From: Cruorifilaria tuberocauda
Taxonomy: Eukaryota > Nematoda > Chromadorea > Rhabditida > Onchocercidae
Length of the DNA stretch: 64,000 nucleotides
Direction of reading: 5' to 3'
NCBI GenBank assembly: GCA_013365365.1
Contig: JABVXU010000063.1
Span: forward strand, 62,001-126,000
The position numbers and the translations under genes are program-made. Every line of letters starts with the position of its first letter. Position 1 is the stretch's first letter. Under the pieces are notes generated by a model. That model had not been told where the DNA came from. It searched no databases and saw only the letters and a program-made list of their open reading frames with translations. Below are positions 1-13,024 of the stretch, in pieces.

Positions 1-3000
1 TGACCGAAACACTTGTTCTGAAAAAAAAAATTAGGGAAAATGATGAAGTTAGAGGACAGAAAATTGCAAGGTGATAATCCCAGTACTATTCTATTATTTG
101 GTACAATACGTCTCCCGGTACATATTCAGTCTAACATGTCTTTTCATACACATGGGATGGATTCATTCCCGGTATGTTTTTCAATAATTAGTCTTCTATA
201 ACATATTTCAATTTAATCAAAAATCATGGAAAAATATCTTGTTACAATTCAAGTGCTGAAACTTTACTATAACAAAATATTCAAATTAAACATTTTACGG
301 AAGAGCAATTTTCAATAATAATTTTTATTGCGATATTTTTTATTCTACTCCACGAAAAAAAATTGTTTACTTTTGCAAAAAAAACGTGATTGATTTTTTT
401 TTTCGTCATCATTTCTCCAATTCACGAATTTTTTTTCAACTTCATCAGTCCCTTCTTGAACCCATCCAGCGCGCACAGCCAAGTCTAGAAATTAATACAT
501 TATACGGATGAGACCAAATTTAGACTAAAATATGATCAAAACGATTTTTTCTTACAAATTATATAGATTATATATTGTTTAACAACTGACACAAAACAGA
601 TGATTTTCAAATAGAATTCATTTCAAAAAAACTACAAAAAAGCTGAATGCTGTACATTTTTAGTTTCTTGATCAAAGATGTTTTTTTCTTCCGATCAAGC
701 ACTTTTAGAAAGAAAAAATAGCAGATTTCCTTTACTTCACTAAACTACCAAAGATATAATTCTTACATGATAATAAAGCATTTTCAGGAGAAAAGTTATT
801 AGCAGTTCCCCTGTCTGGCGAATAAACTAATTCTGCCTTTAATTTCTCGCACTCCAATACCGCTTCATCGAACGTCTTTTCCACTGTTGACTTAAAGAGA
901 AACATTTCATTACTGAAATGATTTGACATATCCAACTTACCGAGCAACTATACCTGGGTGTGGATGCTATAAACGCTGTATGCTGTATGGATCAAATTTC
1001 GATTTACTTTTTCACTTAAATAATAGTAGGATTATGACTGATCCGATTAACTTAAACCTCAGAAAAGTCATATTGGGAAATTCAATCTACTAGAGAAATA
1101 AAAAATTACCACAATGATAAAAAATATCATCACTTATTACAACACTGATAGTTTAACAACTTGCAATCTCATGTTACAATGACGTAATTCTTTTATCCCA
1201 CTCTAAACATGGGAATTTTCATTCTCCAGAATAGTTATTTTCCGCATTGTCACTTCAGAAGAAAATAGACATACCGAGCAGTAGAAAGCACTATACCAAT
1301 AAAACCACTTATCGTCGTCACAGTTGAATTCTAAAAACTCTGTTTTAAAAGAGGAACAAAACATGAAAAGATCCAGCTAAATTAGATGCTCAATTTAAAT
1401 CTTCATAGCGTACTTGACTCGTCTCGTATCGTATTTTACCATCTTGGAAAAACTACGCAATTAGTTAGTCTGGTAATTCTAATTATATTGCAAAGTATGA
1501 TTTAATCAACCTATAAAACTAAAGCAGTAAAAAAAAACTGATAAATTAACTGAATAAAAACTTCGTAAGGAAAACAGTTCCTGGAGGATTGAATTGTAGC
1601 GACGAAACTCGTCTTGTATCAAGTACACTTAACAAATAAATAACCATAAGTTCGATGAGGTGTAATCTAATTAGACCTAGAGTTCTTCTTAAATAAATTT
1701 TTCCCGTTGTTTTTTTTCAAGCAAATATATCGGATTTGCTGCAATGCGTCAAATGTTAGCTTCTCACCATGTTGACCGATATACTTTTTCATAAAACAAT
1801 CCAAAGCTAACCGCTGAAACGCTGAACTTTCAAACAATTTTCATATAAGTCACAGAATTCATCAAACTGGCAAGCATCACATTCTGAAACAGTTTGTACT
1901 GCAGAACGGCTGCTTTCTTAGTTTTATTTTTTATTACTTTTAAAGGAAATATATAATGCAGCGCACCTGCCTGCTCATAATATGATTAAACAAGAAAAAA
2001 ATTGCATTAATCAGGAATTTTATTGTATTAATGAGGAATTTATTTGCTAATAGAAGCTTTGAAATAGTCTCAATTTTCTTGTCTCAATTTAAGTAGTACA
2101 TCAGCCTTGATGATTATAAGAAGTGTAATTAACTAGAGCCTCCAAAAAAGTGTAAAATATGAACATAATAGAATCTAGATTGATTAAATTCGCATAATGA
2201 TGAACATAAAATGAAAAAATGTGGTACGAAATACAGAACGTTTTATGCTAGGGCTTTATACTGGATGTTACGGAAATTTAGGACATCTCGGAATATAAAG
2301 AAAATCTATCTCTCATAAGACAGCTGAAAGATGATGCTGAAATATTTGACTAAATATTGTCGATGATCCATTTATCGGTAATCCATTTAACTTACCATAC
2401 GGCACACTTCGTCGATACGTACATTCGAATCTGCGACATATAAATTTCACGATATTAGCTACTTTATTACAGTCTGCTGACACTCGACAAACTAAAAAAG
2501 TGGTTTTCAGAAAACAAAAAAACGTAATTTTTACCTTCGATTTCTCCATTTCTTCAGCTGCAGTTGGATTCTATTGTTAAACGAAAGGTATATGAAGCAA
2601 TTAGAATATTAAAAGAGAGAGAAACAGCTTTATTTTTAACCAATGGTCTACGAATTTTGCTTATTCAAAACAAAAAAATCCTAAATATTGAATAAAGTGC
2701 ATATGTGAAACAGAAAGAATAACAAAAAAGTTCTGTACTGCCCCAAAACTTTCAGGTAAATATTCGATACGCATTTATCAATGTTAAAGGGATATATGAT
2801 GAAGCTAAATAAGCATTGAATTTCGAAGATTAATCAGTCTAAAAGGCTTTGCAAAATGACAATATCGGTTTACAAAAACTGACCTGAATATTTCAGTATC
2901 CATGATTTCTGTTTACATCCGCCTTCATTGCAGGATGAACGAAAAGTACAATCGTCATTAGATTTGCAACCTTGAAAAGGAGTATTTGCTATCTTTTACA

Positions 3001-6000
3001 TAGCTTCCTCGGAAAAAAGTGAAAAAAAGTGTTCATTAAAATCACTATAAACTTACGTTCCCTGACGGTAACCCAAAATGGATGGAAGCAAGTTCCCCTT
3101 ATGCATGTACTATAGCGAGAGCAAGTGCCGCCTTTACCACAGGCTGCAATTAACAAACCTTTATTTATAATATTGCCATATTAATCAAATTTATTCTTAA
3201 ACATAAAGTTTCTCAATCAGAAATTTAACAGCACTACTTTTTTCTGTCCGTTACCGAATCAATACTTTTCAAGTATTTGAAATGATTATGCTACCAAAGT
3301 TTCGCTTCCTCATTTTCATGCAATATATTTCTTCTAAAAAGTAATGTATGAGACCATGATACTACTACACTTTCATGTGCCTCTATGAAAGTAAACTTTT
3401 TAAAGAAAAATTCTTTTCTTAATAAATGATCATTTATAGAAAAATAACGACAGCATTATCCATCCAATGCCAACGCAAATAATTGTAAGTGAATCATTTT
3501 TCAGAAACCAACTCTAAGAGTATATAACATACTTTTGAGTTCAGCCCTTATAAATGGCTCTGGAAACTGGCATACATGTGCGCGCACTTTCTCGTATTCG
3601 AAAGAAATTTCACGACATATGGCATTTTCAAACCCGGTTATTTCCTTGCAAAACTCTGCTGATTTATTTTGACATGCTGAAAGAATAAATAAGCTCATTT
3701 AAATGCTAGATACAGTTTAAAAACCATGAAATAATGCATATTATTCATTGCACTGATTGGACTGTCAATAGTTTATGTCTTCTGATTCGTGACTTGACGA
3801 GTCTGTAGAAATGTCTCACCAACACAACTATTAATTAACAGAAAATAAAAATGCAGTTTAAAACCGGAAAAAAAGAATACATATGTGCATAAGAGATTCC
3901 ACTATATATTTGTCACTAGACATATCATAACATTTTCTATAAAGACCACATTTGAAACCAGGTGGGCAATGGGCGTCGACATAACAACGGCCTGAAAATA
4001 AAAAAAATTTATCGAATCATCCGACCAAATAATTTTAAAATTAGGCTCGAAAATATTATAATCCATCAGTTATAATAAAGTGTTCAAATTTTTCAAAAAT
4101 AAAAAATACAAAAAAGTAATGTAGAATAATATATAAAGTTACCTGACACACAATGAATGCAACTACGTACTTAAAAACAAATACCAAAAAACTAAGAAAC
4201 TTCGAAACAAAGAAAAAATAAGGATCTGAATAAATCCCAGATTTACTTTTTTTAATTTACTTTATTATTTTCAGAGTATGACTTTAACAGAAAAGTTGAA
4301 TTTAACAGATAAGGAGATAAGTTGAATAAGAAACGGATAAGAACGAAAACTCTTCAACATTTTAAGATTCCAGTTATCATTTACTGTCCAAAAACTGGAG
4401 GATTTTCATAATAAATCTTAACGTAATAAATCCATCAAAATAATCTAAGCATTTTTGTATTGGAAAAATTTATATTAGAGTGCTTTTCTCTAATAAATGT
4501 GTTTGTTTCTTGAACGGTTGTAAATAGTTAAACAATGATTTCTCTGGTCGTTTAATCCTTGTTGCTTCCAAATGAAAGTAAAATGAATTTCTTGATCATT
4601 TAAGTTCACTTTGTCTACTAACAGATTTTATTGCTAATTAGTTGTAAAATATTGTTTATTTTGTCAATCGTCAAAACAAAATTAAATAGGGCATTTCAAA
4701 CAATAATTATTCTATTACTTCAGTATTATTCACCGTTACTTTTACTGTGATTTATAATTGACTTCAAACCGTGATTAGTGCCATTATTAGTACTTCGATA
4801 TATTAATTCGTGTTTTACTATGAGATTTCGAGCTGATATTTTCTAATTATCATATAATGTTCACAGAAAAAGGAACACTCCGTTAATTAATAAATATTTG
4901 TGAAAAGATTGATTGTATCAAGACAACAACATAATTCCCATAATATATATTTACTCCGTGAAGATTTTGCAAATAGATCTATTGACTTCTAAACATGAGA
5001 TCTCAGTTTAGCCAGCCTTATTTTCCTCAGTTTGGCAATATGAAACATAGTGGTAAAACAAAATTACAAGATAATAACTAACCAGGTTGGACACTCACTA
5101 CATCGTGAATCAAAGGAAGGCGTTGTTGGCATGAACCACCTAAGCAGACCTGTGTTTTGTTGCAATCCTCGTCAACATAGCAAGCTTCAAGTAAAATAGA
5201 GTTTGTTATTTCATTTTCACATGAAAAATTCAAATTAATTTCATGGTTTTTCAAGGAAACTATATACATTAAAAATTATGACATCAGTTTGGCTTTTATA
5301 ACTTCGGAATCAATTCTTACAAAATGATTTTCGCCACTAACTTTGTTAACACTCATCCATACATTAATTTCTCAAAAAACTAGCTTGGAGAAATAAATTT
5401 AGTAGGTATCAATCAATATCAAGTCAAGAATGTAGAATGAAAGAGTGACATTTCAACTTGGTACTCATAGCATAATTATTCATATTTTTATCAAAATTAT
5501 TCAATCTTTGAGCTAATAAGAAAATAATTTTAAATAATAGTTTAATTGTGACCATTTATTCTATATACCAAGGATATTTATTATGTATGGTCTGTTTTGA
5601 GCTCTAACATTGATGTGATGAGATGAATGTAAAAAACGTTCTGCCGAATGTTTATAAAATAATCAGTAGACATTTAAATGAATATTACGTTTAACTGTCG
5701 TTTTTAGTGAACATTATTGTAGCTTGGAAAATTTGAGTTGGTGATTTATTTTTAACTGTTTCTTAATGATTAATTTATTAACTGTTGAGAAACATGCAAT
5801 TTTCTTGAATTTCAATTTTATTCGTTCAATTCATCGTCAATAAAAAACAACAAAACCTAATGCATACATATATAAGAATCTTTCTCAGAGAAAGCATTAC
5901 AATACTAACGCTTACTTGTAATTTCCGTTCTACCGGATATCACTTTTCCTAATTTTCCGACGCAGCGACGCCACTCACATCGTCCACTATCGCAATCATT

Positions 6001-6463
6001 ATTGGTCCTACACCTTTCTGAAATCCTACATTTTCCCAGTGGGATATTTTTAGTTTTTTAACTCTTAAAAAATATCCGGTATGGCAATTCTGTAACAAAT
6101 TCCAAAAAGGCGAAGATATAGTATAAAGAAAAAAGAAGAAAAGGCAAATGTTAAATTTAATAAGTTGCATTTCAGTATATGAAAGGATTTATAAAATTTT
6201 TCAAAAATAAAAGAAGTATGGAAGCATATTTGGTTTGAAAATCCCTTTCCCAGTAACCACAAAGAAAGATAAAAACAAAAATAGATTGTAACAGAAGCAC
6301 GAATACTGAAAGCATAATTTAAATTCGACCTATCAAAACATGCAATATTCTCTTTGGATAAGACAATCGAAAATATGATCTCTCAAGTGAAGAAAAATAA
6401 CTTACCGCATAAAACGTTCAAGTAGAAATTTAAAAGTATAGTTAATAGAATAGAAGATAGCAT
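1..6463 (-). CDS. Secreted cysteine-module protein with C-terminal C-type-lectin-like domain (partial)
   Basis: Exons read on the minus strand: 6463-6406, 6017-5916, 5184-5083, 3991-3917, 3676-3533, 3143-3057, 2970-2884, 2491-2396, 1883-1812, 1339-1275, 890-767, 484-371, then probably 17-1. Every join keeps frame. The first exon encodes MLSSILLTILLNFYLNVLC, a clear signal peptide. The next eight exons, all in phase 1 at both ends, each encode one small cysteine module of the CxxDxDC...C type seen in nematode EB-like domains (for example CYVDEDCNKTQVCLGGSC). The last exons show C-type-lectin hallmarks: a C-x4-W-x7-C start, then a TFDEAVLECEKLKAEL helix, ENALLSYLA, and FVNW. The product is therefore secreted and may bind carbohydrate or protein ligands; that is inference. 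The classic EPN/WND calcium residues are not evident, so sugar binding may be lost. If the donor at 370 is unused, the gene ends at a TAG at 345-347 (383 aa). I do not recognise a named orthologue. Confidence 0.75.
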
Positions 6464-7559
6464 TATTTTTTTACATTTCAAGAACAAATAGCCACTAGCA
6501 CAAATTCTTGGATATTTAAAAATTTTGAAAATGATGATCTACATAACAAACGAGCAATTCTGCTATATAGCTTCAAGAACAATTTACATAACAAATAGAT
6601 GACTTCATAACAAACTATCTATTTTAAAAAGGAAGATTCGTTTTTGAATTTTTTTATGTGAATCATTTTCTTCGCTTTTTCATGCATCAAAAAGAAAAGC
6701 AAAATCTTTGAATAAAAGTGACGTATACTATTTATTTTGATTAACATGAAAATGGAACTTTTTTATTCGAAATATCACACTGTTCCAAATTGCTTCACTT
6801 TCCGTTATCTGCCATTATCAATGGAGTTAACATCGAAAGACGCTAAAAACAATTTTTTTTTCTAGATTATATTCCAACTGATGGTCATGATGATACTGTC
6901 GAGAATAGCATACAATAAATGGTGAACTATTCCAGTATCGTTCGATATATCACTGGAATATACGGAGTACCTGATTTGCAAAATTGAAAAGAATAAATAA
7001 TAGCTTGCTTGGGTTATCTTAATAAAATCATTGTTTGATTATAGCAATCCGGCTAAATTTCTAGTTGAATGCAAAGCATTCCTGTACCAATAAACAATAA
7101 AAACATGCAAACTTCTGAGAGATTTTCAAAATGATAGAAACGGACGAAATCTTATCCATGACACTCTCCACTTCGTTCATCTGCTCACTCATTCATCATG
7201 CTTACATTAAATTTCATTATTCCTCATGAAATGTTACCAGGCATAAGATACTGTCAGAATCTTTCAAGGTTTCAGAAATCCTCCTCATCAGTAAATCATT
7301 AATGGAAGCAGTCGTCCGAAGCCACCTTTGCAATTGAACCTTTTCTACTACTAGATGATAGGGTGAGCTGAGCTTCGTCGTTGCGAAGTGTTCGCGTTTC
7401 ATTTATTGTCTGGAAACCGGTTTTCACTTTCCTCTCCTCGAATGGCCACAATTCGTTATCGCTCCTAAAACAATGCTTCGAGCGCTTCTTTGCCAATTAG
7501 AGCATTTGAGGCCAAATGAAAGTATTTCCAGGCAATTTTCTAGAAGGAAAGAAAGCACG
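6464..7559. other. Divergent intergenic region
   Basis: About 1.1 kb separates two genes transcribed away from each other, so it should hold both promoters. It is AT-rich up to about 7140, then GC content rises toward the plus-strand gene. ORFs on the minus strand at 7217-7609 are antisense to the promoter and first exon of the phosphatase and show no domain. A TTTTCTAG acceptor ends at 7543, 16 bases before the ATG at 7560, and may be a spliced-leader site. Confidence 0.5.
6928..6960. repeat. 9-bp inverted repeat in a divergent promoter region
   Basis: TATTCCAGT at 6928-6936 is matched by its exact reverse complement ACTGGAATA at 6952-6960, with a 15-base spacer. It lies between the divergent lectin-module gene (start 6463) and the histidine phosphatase gene (start 7560). 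It could be a regulatory dyad or chance in AT-rich DNA. Confidence 0.4.
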
Positions 7560-8781
7560 ATGGTTCCGATGACGTATTGGGTTGTTCGACACGCTGAACG
7601 TGAGGACAATATTAACTCAGCGTGGCAAAGTAGCTCGACGTTAAAGAGTGATAATTCGCCGTTATCGAAAAGGGGACAAGGCTCGTTGATTTTGATGATC
7701 AGTTAAAACTATTGTAATCATTAGTTGACAGTGGAGCAAGATTACTTAGTTATCATGATTGGGAGAGGAACTCCTACATAACCGAATGATTGTATCATTT
7801 ATGAAGTTATTGTTTCAGACTGATAATTTTGAAATAATAGATATAATGATGCAGAAATATAGTGGTAGGTAAAATTATCAGAGAAAATCCTGTTTGGAAT
7901 GAATTCAATTCGCTTCGTCGTGATGCGTTGAAAGCTAATTTTCAGGGCAAGCAGATGAGCTTGCTGCTCGTTTCAGTAATGTTCATTTGGATCATGTTTT
8001 TGTTTCACCTTTCGATCGTACTCTTGAAACAGCCACACGACTTCTGCGGGATCATAATAATGCTACCATAAAAGTTGAACCAGGATTATGTGAGGTCGAT
8101 ATATGATTTTATATCACTTTTGTTGTTGCAAAGAAACTTATAAGGAAAATTTATTGTGAGGCTTACTCCCTATGTATTTTTCCATTTCACATTTTTAGTT
8201 TGTCATTGTTAATTTGAGTAAAATTGTTTTTATAGGGGTTATATATGTGTGAAGATCCACCCGGATACGAAGACTTGAATGTCCTGAAAGAGAAATATCC
8301 ACTTGTCGATACATCTTATAAGTCTGTAATGCCATGGAAACTCCCTCGAGAAGGTGACGGTGATGAAGCTTGTACACCACGCGTACAAATGACTTTGGAA
8401 GGTATCGAGGAACGTTTTCCAGGTGATTAATATTAGCAAACAAATATTTCAGAAAAAATTACGATCTAATTTCGTAGTCCATGGCACTTACGTATATGCA
8501 TGCTAATATTGAATGTTAAACAAAAGATATATAGTAATTTATTTCCTTTTATGCAAGGTAAATAATTATGTAACTGTTTGATTATTACAGGTACTGAAGT
8601 GTTACTTGTGTCTCACGGGGCTCCAATTGGTGCAATCCATGAAGTGCTGGGCGGTTCTTGGAAATACGTTGGCCAAGCTACAGTATCAAAATTTGTGAAA
8701 AAGCCGAAAGGCGGTTATATCAAAGAACTCAGCGGGGATGCATCTCATCTTAGCGACCAAACTAATCTTCGACCATGGTAG
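7560..8781 (+). CDS. UBASH3/TULA-like histidine phosphatase (phosphoglycerate mutase superfamily)
   Basis: Exons 7560-7680, 7946-8094, 8236-8422 and 8591-8781 join in frame to a 215-residue protein ending in TAG. Near the N-terminus is the catalytic phosphohistidine motif WVVRHAERED. Then follow SPLSKRGQ, the phosphate-pocket segment FVSPFDRTLETATRLL, the family-typical PGLCE...CEDPPGYED, and the second catalytic histidine in LLVSHGAPIG. This is the phosphatase domain alone; the UBA and SH3 domains of vertebrate UBASH3 proteins are absent. A soluble enzyme acting on a phospho-ester (phosphotyrosine or small molecule) is expected; the substrate cannot be told. I chose the ATG at 7560 because a spliced-leader-like acceptor sits just upstream and homologues begin close to the RHAE motif; an in-frame ATG at 7473 would add 29 residues. 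The first intron appears to start with GC rather than GT (GACAAG|GCTCGT). A possible AATAAA lies at 9100-9105. Confidence 0.85.
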
Positions 8782-11700
8782 TAATTTTGTTCCTGACCGG
8801 TTAACGAAATATTTCAACTATTAATAGTTAAAAATTCCCAAACTGTTACAAACGGCACAGGTTTAACTATTTATTAATTAACCCATAACTTTGAAAGTTT
8901 AAATTAAGCCGCTGCGAAAAGGTAAATCCTCTCATCTTTGTGGGGTTTCGGTAAATTTACTCTTCATTGTAACAGTTTTCAGAATCATTTAATCTTTAAC
9001 TTTTGATAACCTTTTGGGATAATCTTTTTTGATTTTAATTAGTAAAATTTATTTTCCTTTTTTCTTGAAATTCGTTCTGTTCGAGATGTTGTGATTGTGA
9101 ATAAAGGTAATACTGTGATAAACTTCCTATGCCGTGATAAATCGTCGAAATCTGCAACGAAATATATATTGCTAGAAATTTTAAGAAATTTTCTTTTTGA
9201 CGAAGACCGTTCCATATGTTCAAAAAATTTTTAACTGCTCTGATACGTTCAATTAAACGTGATGAGCACTATTAGGAACACTGTCGATTCGATCGCTGTT
9301 TCAAGCTTATTTTGAATGATTTGAATTAAAATTGTTGAATGAAAAGATCTATGACTATATCAATATTTTGGTAAAAATGGAAGAGAAATCAATACCAATC
9401 ATTCCCCGGGCTAAAGCTACGAAATGCACACGAAACAATATTACTACTTCAAATTCATCTTCCAGACAAGTATAATTTTCAATTTAAAGGAATCAATTTT
9501 TCTTTTCTTATTTTTTATATTGTTAGTGATATGAGGTAAAATCATACCCGTGTGCCAATCTCAAAATTCAAAAATAACATATTTGTAGTATTTAATAATT
9601 TAATTCATATTCAATCAGACTAATTTCCACTTTAAAGTTGGATTTGATGAATTTTTAAAATGATGTCACCACTAGTAACATTAAGCAGCCTTTTATGGAT
9701 CATGATAGTCTTTTTCATCATTGGCCTTTATTTTGTTGCCAAAAGCTAATACAAGATTACATTACTCTCCAGAGATATCTATGCGGAAGAATAGATAGAC
9801 TGAAAAGTAGATAAGTGGATACATCTGTTCAAAAAACATTTAACTTCTGGAAACTTGTTGATAATTATTTTTTATACTGGTTCCATTTGTCAGATCCATT
9901 CATCAATCACTTATTGGCTAAATTTTGTTGTTAGATCTAGCATGTTCATATCATCAGACGAAGATATATTAATATTTGATAAATCCGAAAATGATGCACT
10001 ATAACTCCTAAAAGAATCTTACTTTCGATAATTCCAATTTTTCTCCCTTCTTAATTTACTTAATTTAACTTTTAATACTTCGGATTTAACTCAGAACCTT
10101 TAAATCGCAACGCGGAAATTGATTTCTTTAGCGGATTAACATATCTTATGAAATACAGATTATTGTTCATTTTAAATTTCAAATTTTAATGATTTATTTT
10201 CTCCAGAAAATTTTGAAAATCTATTATTACTTCAATGAGTTAAATGAGCGAACTGATTTATGGTTATTTATGCTAACGATATTTTGCAGGAAATATCGGG
10301 AATTTGTTTTATTGCTCACTACTAATACTAATGAAATGTTTGTAGAATTTCGTGTCAAATTTTTATCAAATGCTTTATTTCCAAATATCAATTAAATCAT
10401 TAAGTTATTGAATAAATTAATGAAATTAATTGCTCGCTTAATTGTTACCTCATCTTATTTGTCATTTAATATTTATTTTCACCGGATTAGGCATTGATTG
10501 ATGATTTTATTTCATTAGGCTCATTTAAAAATTTTTCAGCAAAACTTAATGACATTTTTGAGTTATGAATAATTTAAATAATAGCAGAAAGTATGCAATT
10601 TTCTTCACTTTCGATTTTCATTTATTTAGCTTATGAATTCAAAGTTCATAAAACGAAAGTTGTCATATACATAATTTATAAGGATTCTTAGGTGGTCAAA
10701 CGGAGTGACCATTATAATGCAGGCGTTTATTTTCAATTTCTGTCTTACCATTTTTTTTTCCTAATTCCTTTCCATATTGATTGATTAACAATGAAACAAT
10801 GAAATTGGATAGATAAAAATTTGCAAAAATTTAGCTATCGGATATGAACTTAATCTTAGAATACGAGGATTTACATATGAATTAATTTGCTAGGGGTTCA
10901 AGATTCAACCAAATGTTTAAAATATATAAAAATTTGAATTTGCATATGAACTGGATAAACAATAAAATAGAAAACAATTTATGGTCTGCAAATACTTTGA
11001 TTATTCAGATATAAAATTATTTTCAAAAATTTTCTGATAACATTTATTTCATTGTTATTATTTCATTTTCTCTCAAAAATTTCTTATTTAAAAAAAACAA
11101 AAATTTTTTAAAACATATAAAGAATACTTACAAAAAGTATGAGTAATTTTTGAAAGGAAAAAACTAGACTGTAATTTTATCCGTTAAAAATTAATTGTAT
11201 TTTAAATACTTTGAATTGCTGTATATTCAATGTTTCTTGATATCAAATAGTTCTTTTGATAAAAAAACTACAAATTTCAAATTTAATGTGAATTCTTAAA
11301 GTTAATCATGAGAATATCTATTGAAAATGTAAGTTTCAAAAGCAATTGAAGAGTTCACTGGTATAATTATAAGTGAATGGTTATGAAATTTCAAGAAAAA
11401 AGAATTCATTTAAAATAAAAGAGCTTTGAAGATTTGTGCTTAAATTGAAATTTCAAATTCTCTATGAAAAAAAAGACAAGAGTTTTTCATCCATTGCGAT
11501 TGTAGCGGAAAACGAATGAAGCATGGAAAATTTTGATTTTTCAAATTATTGCAACATTTGATAATAGCTACTGATTATGTAGCAATTTTCATTTTTATCT
11601 TTGCTTCATATGTATTGGCTTAATTGGAAAGATCCATTGCTAAAATAAAATTACTGTAAGATAGGATAATTCCATTCTATTGTTTAAAATTAAAATAATA

Positions 11701-13024
11701 TATTGTATTCTATTAATCAAAATTAAAATGGCACAATTGATAATTGAATTCTCTGTTATATATTATAATGATACAATCATTCGTACTCATTTAAGGTATA
11801 TAAAAAGAGAAAGAGATGCCTTAAATTCATGAGCTATTTAATATACTTCTCGTCAAGCAGTATCCGATCGAACTTAGCTAACAACACAGACACACTTTCC
11901 TGTCATCAATTTTACATGAAGCATTTAAAAAATTTTTTTGCTAATTCTTTCTTCTCAACATGGAAATCAATAATTTCTCTCTGTTTTGTTAGTTATGGCA
12001 TTTAAAATGAAATATCCATTATTTTCAAACATAAAAGAATGAATTAACGCTTTTCTCACTATAATTTGGCAACAAGAAAATATATGAAGGGATTATTCAT
12101 AGTTTGAAGATTTAGTTCATTTAACGGTACAAGGAGGATACTTCTATCATTAATTAAGCTTATCATTAAATTTAGCTAGAAACGATGCTCCTCAATGATA
12201 TCTTTTTGTGATATTTTTCATCTATCCTTTCTATCACAGAAGAACATGATAATCAGTTTGATAGCTATCAATCTTTGGAGCATTATTACGAAAAAGAAGT
12301 GTTAAAATTAAACAACAGTTCCAAATTTCTAGACTATTCTGTACCGTCCTTAATGACCTTAGAATAAATTTATGGAATTACATTTGTTTAAATATGACAC
12401 AATGATTTGCAACATCGAAGAAATAAATCTATTCGATTATTAAATTCAATTATCAATATTAAATGATCACACTGAACGAAATTATGATAATCGTAATTTT
12501 GCTCGTTCCATATGAGTAATTTTCTGATTTGCATCAAATTATTTTCGAACTCTATGCATAAACGATATCAGAGATGTCAAATAGAATAAGTGATGAAAGT
12601 TTGTTGCTTGAATGTTACGTCGTTTATTAAGTTTGTGTCAAGCACAGAATGTTCAGAATGAATAATTTCCTTCTCCTGTCAATTAAAGATCGTGAAATCA
12701 ACATTTTTACTGTCAGCTTATCCAATATTAGGACTGATTATTTTCTTACTATCTTCCTTTCCATTATCTATTTTTATATAGTTTTGTTAAATTAAAATTC
12801 AGAAGTTTTATGGTTATCTTCAATTTTTGCTTTACAACTTATCATTTAGCATTAACTAAAAATTTCACTTCAACCTATTCCTAACAAATTGATTTAAAAA
12901 AGTTGATTTAACTTGATGAGCGTTCGCTATTTTCAATTTTATATTTGATTCCAGATTATTTCATTAGGGATTCCCGAATTAAAACTTCGTATTTCAATTA
13001 ATCCATTAAGGATAATTGGATAAA
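8782..13024. other. Mostly non-coding AT-rich region with two candidate exons
   Basis: This 4.2-kb stretch between two plus-strand genes has no ORF with a recognisable domain. Only the candidate exons at 9377-9469 and 10207-10395 stand out and are listed separately. The remainder is AT-rich sequence with many short homopolymer runs. Confidence 0.5.
9377..10395 (+). CDS. Candidate two-exon small protein (weak)
   Basis: An ATG at 9377 opens 31 codons (beginning MEEKSIPIIPRAKATKCTRN) that end exactly at a GT donor at 9470, phase 0. The base composition here is richer than its surroundings. A strong TTTTCTCCAG acceptor at 10206 starts a phase-0 ORF of 62 codons to a TAA at 10393-10395, with a hydrophobic stretch around LWLFMLTIFC. 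Joined, they give 93 residues, possibly with one membrane helix. No family is recognised and no other exon supports the model. The first exon may instead belong to another unrecognised transcript. Confidence 0.25.

Noticed and set aside
7217..7609. Overlapping minus-strand ORFs of 61-65 codons
   Set aside because: They are antisense to the phosphatase promoter and first exon, lack domains and lack splice support.
10207..13000. Search for more exons of the membrane-protein gene upstream of 13025
   Set aside because: A stop codon just upstream in frame and no acceptor between it and the ATG indicate that 13025 is the true start.
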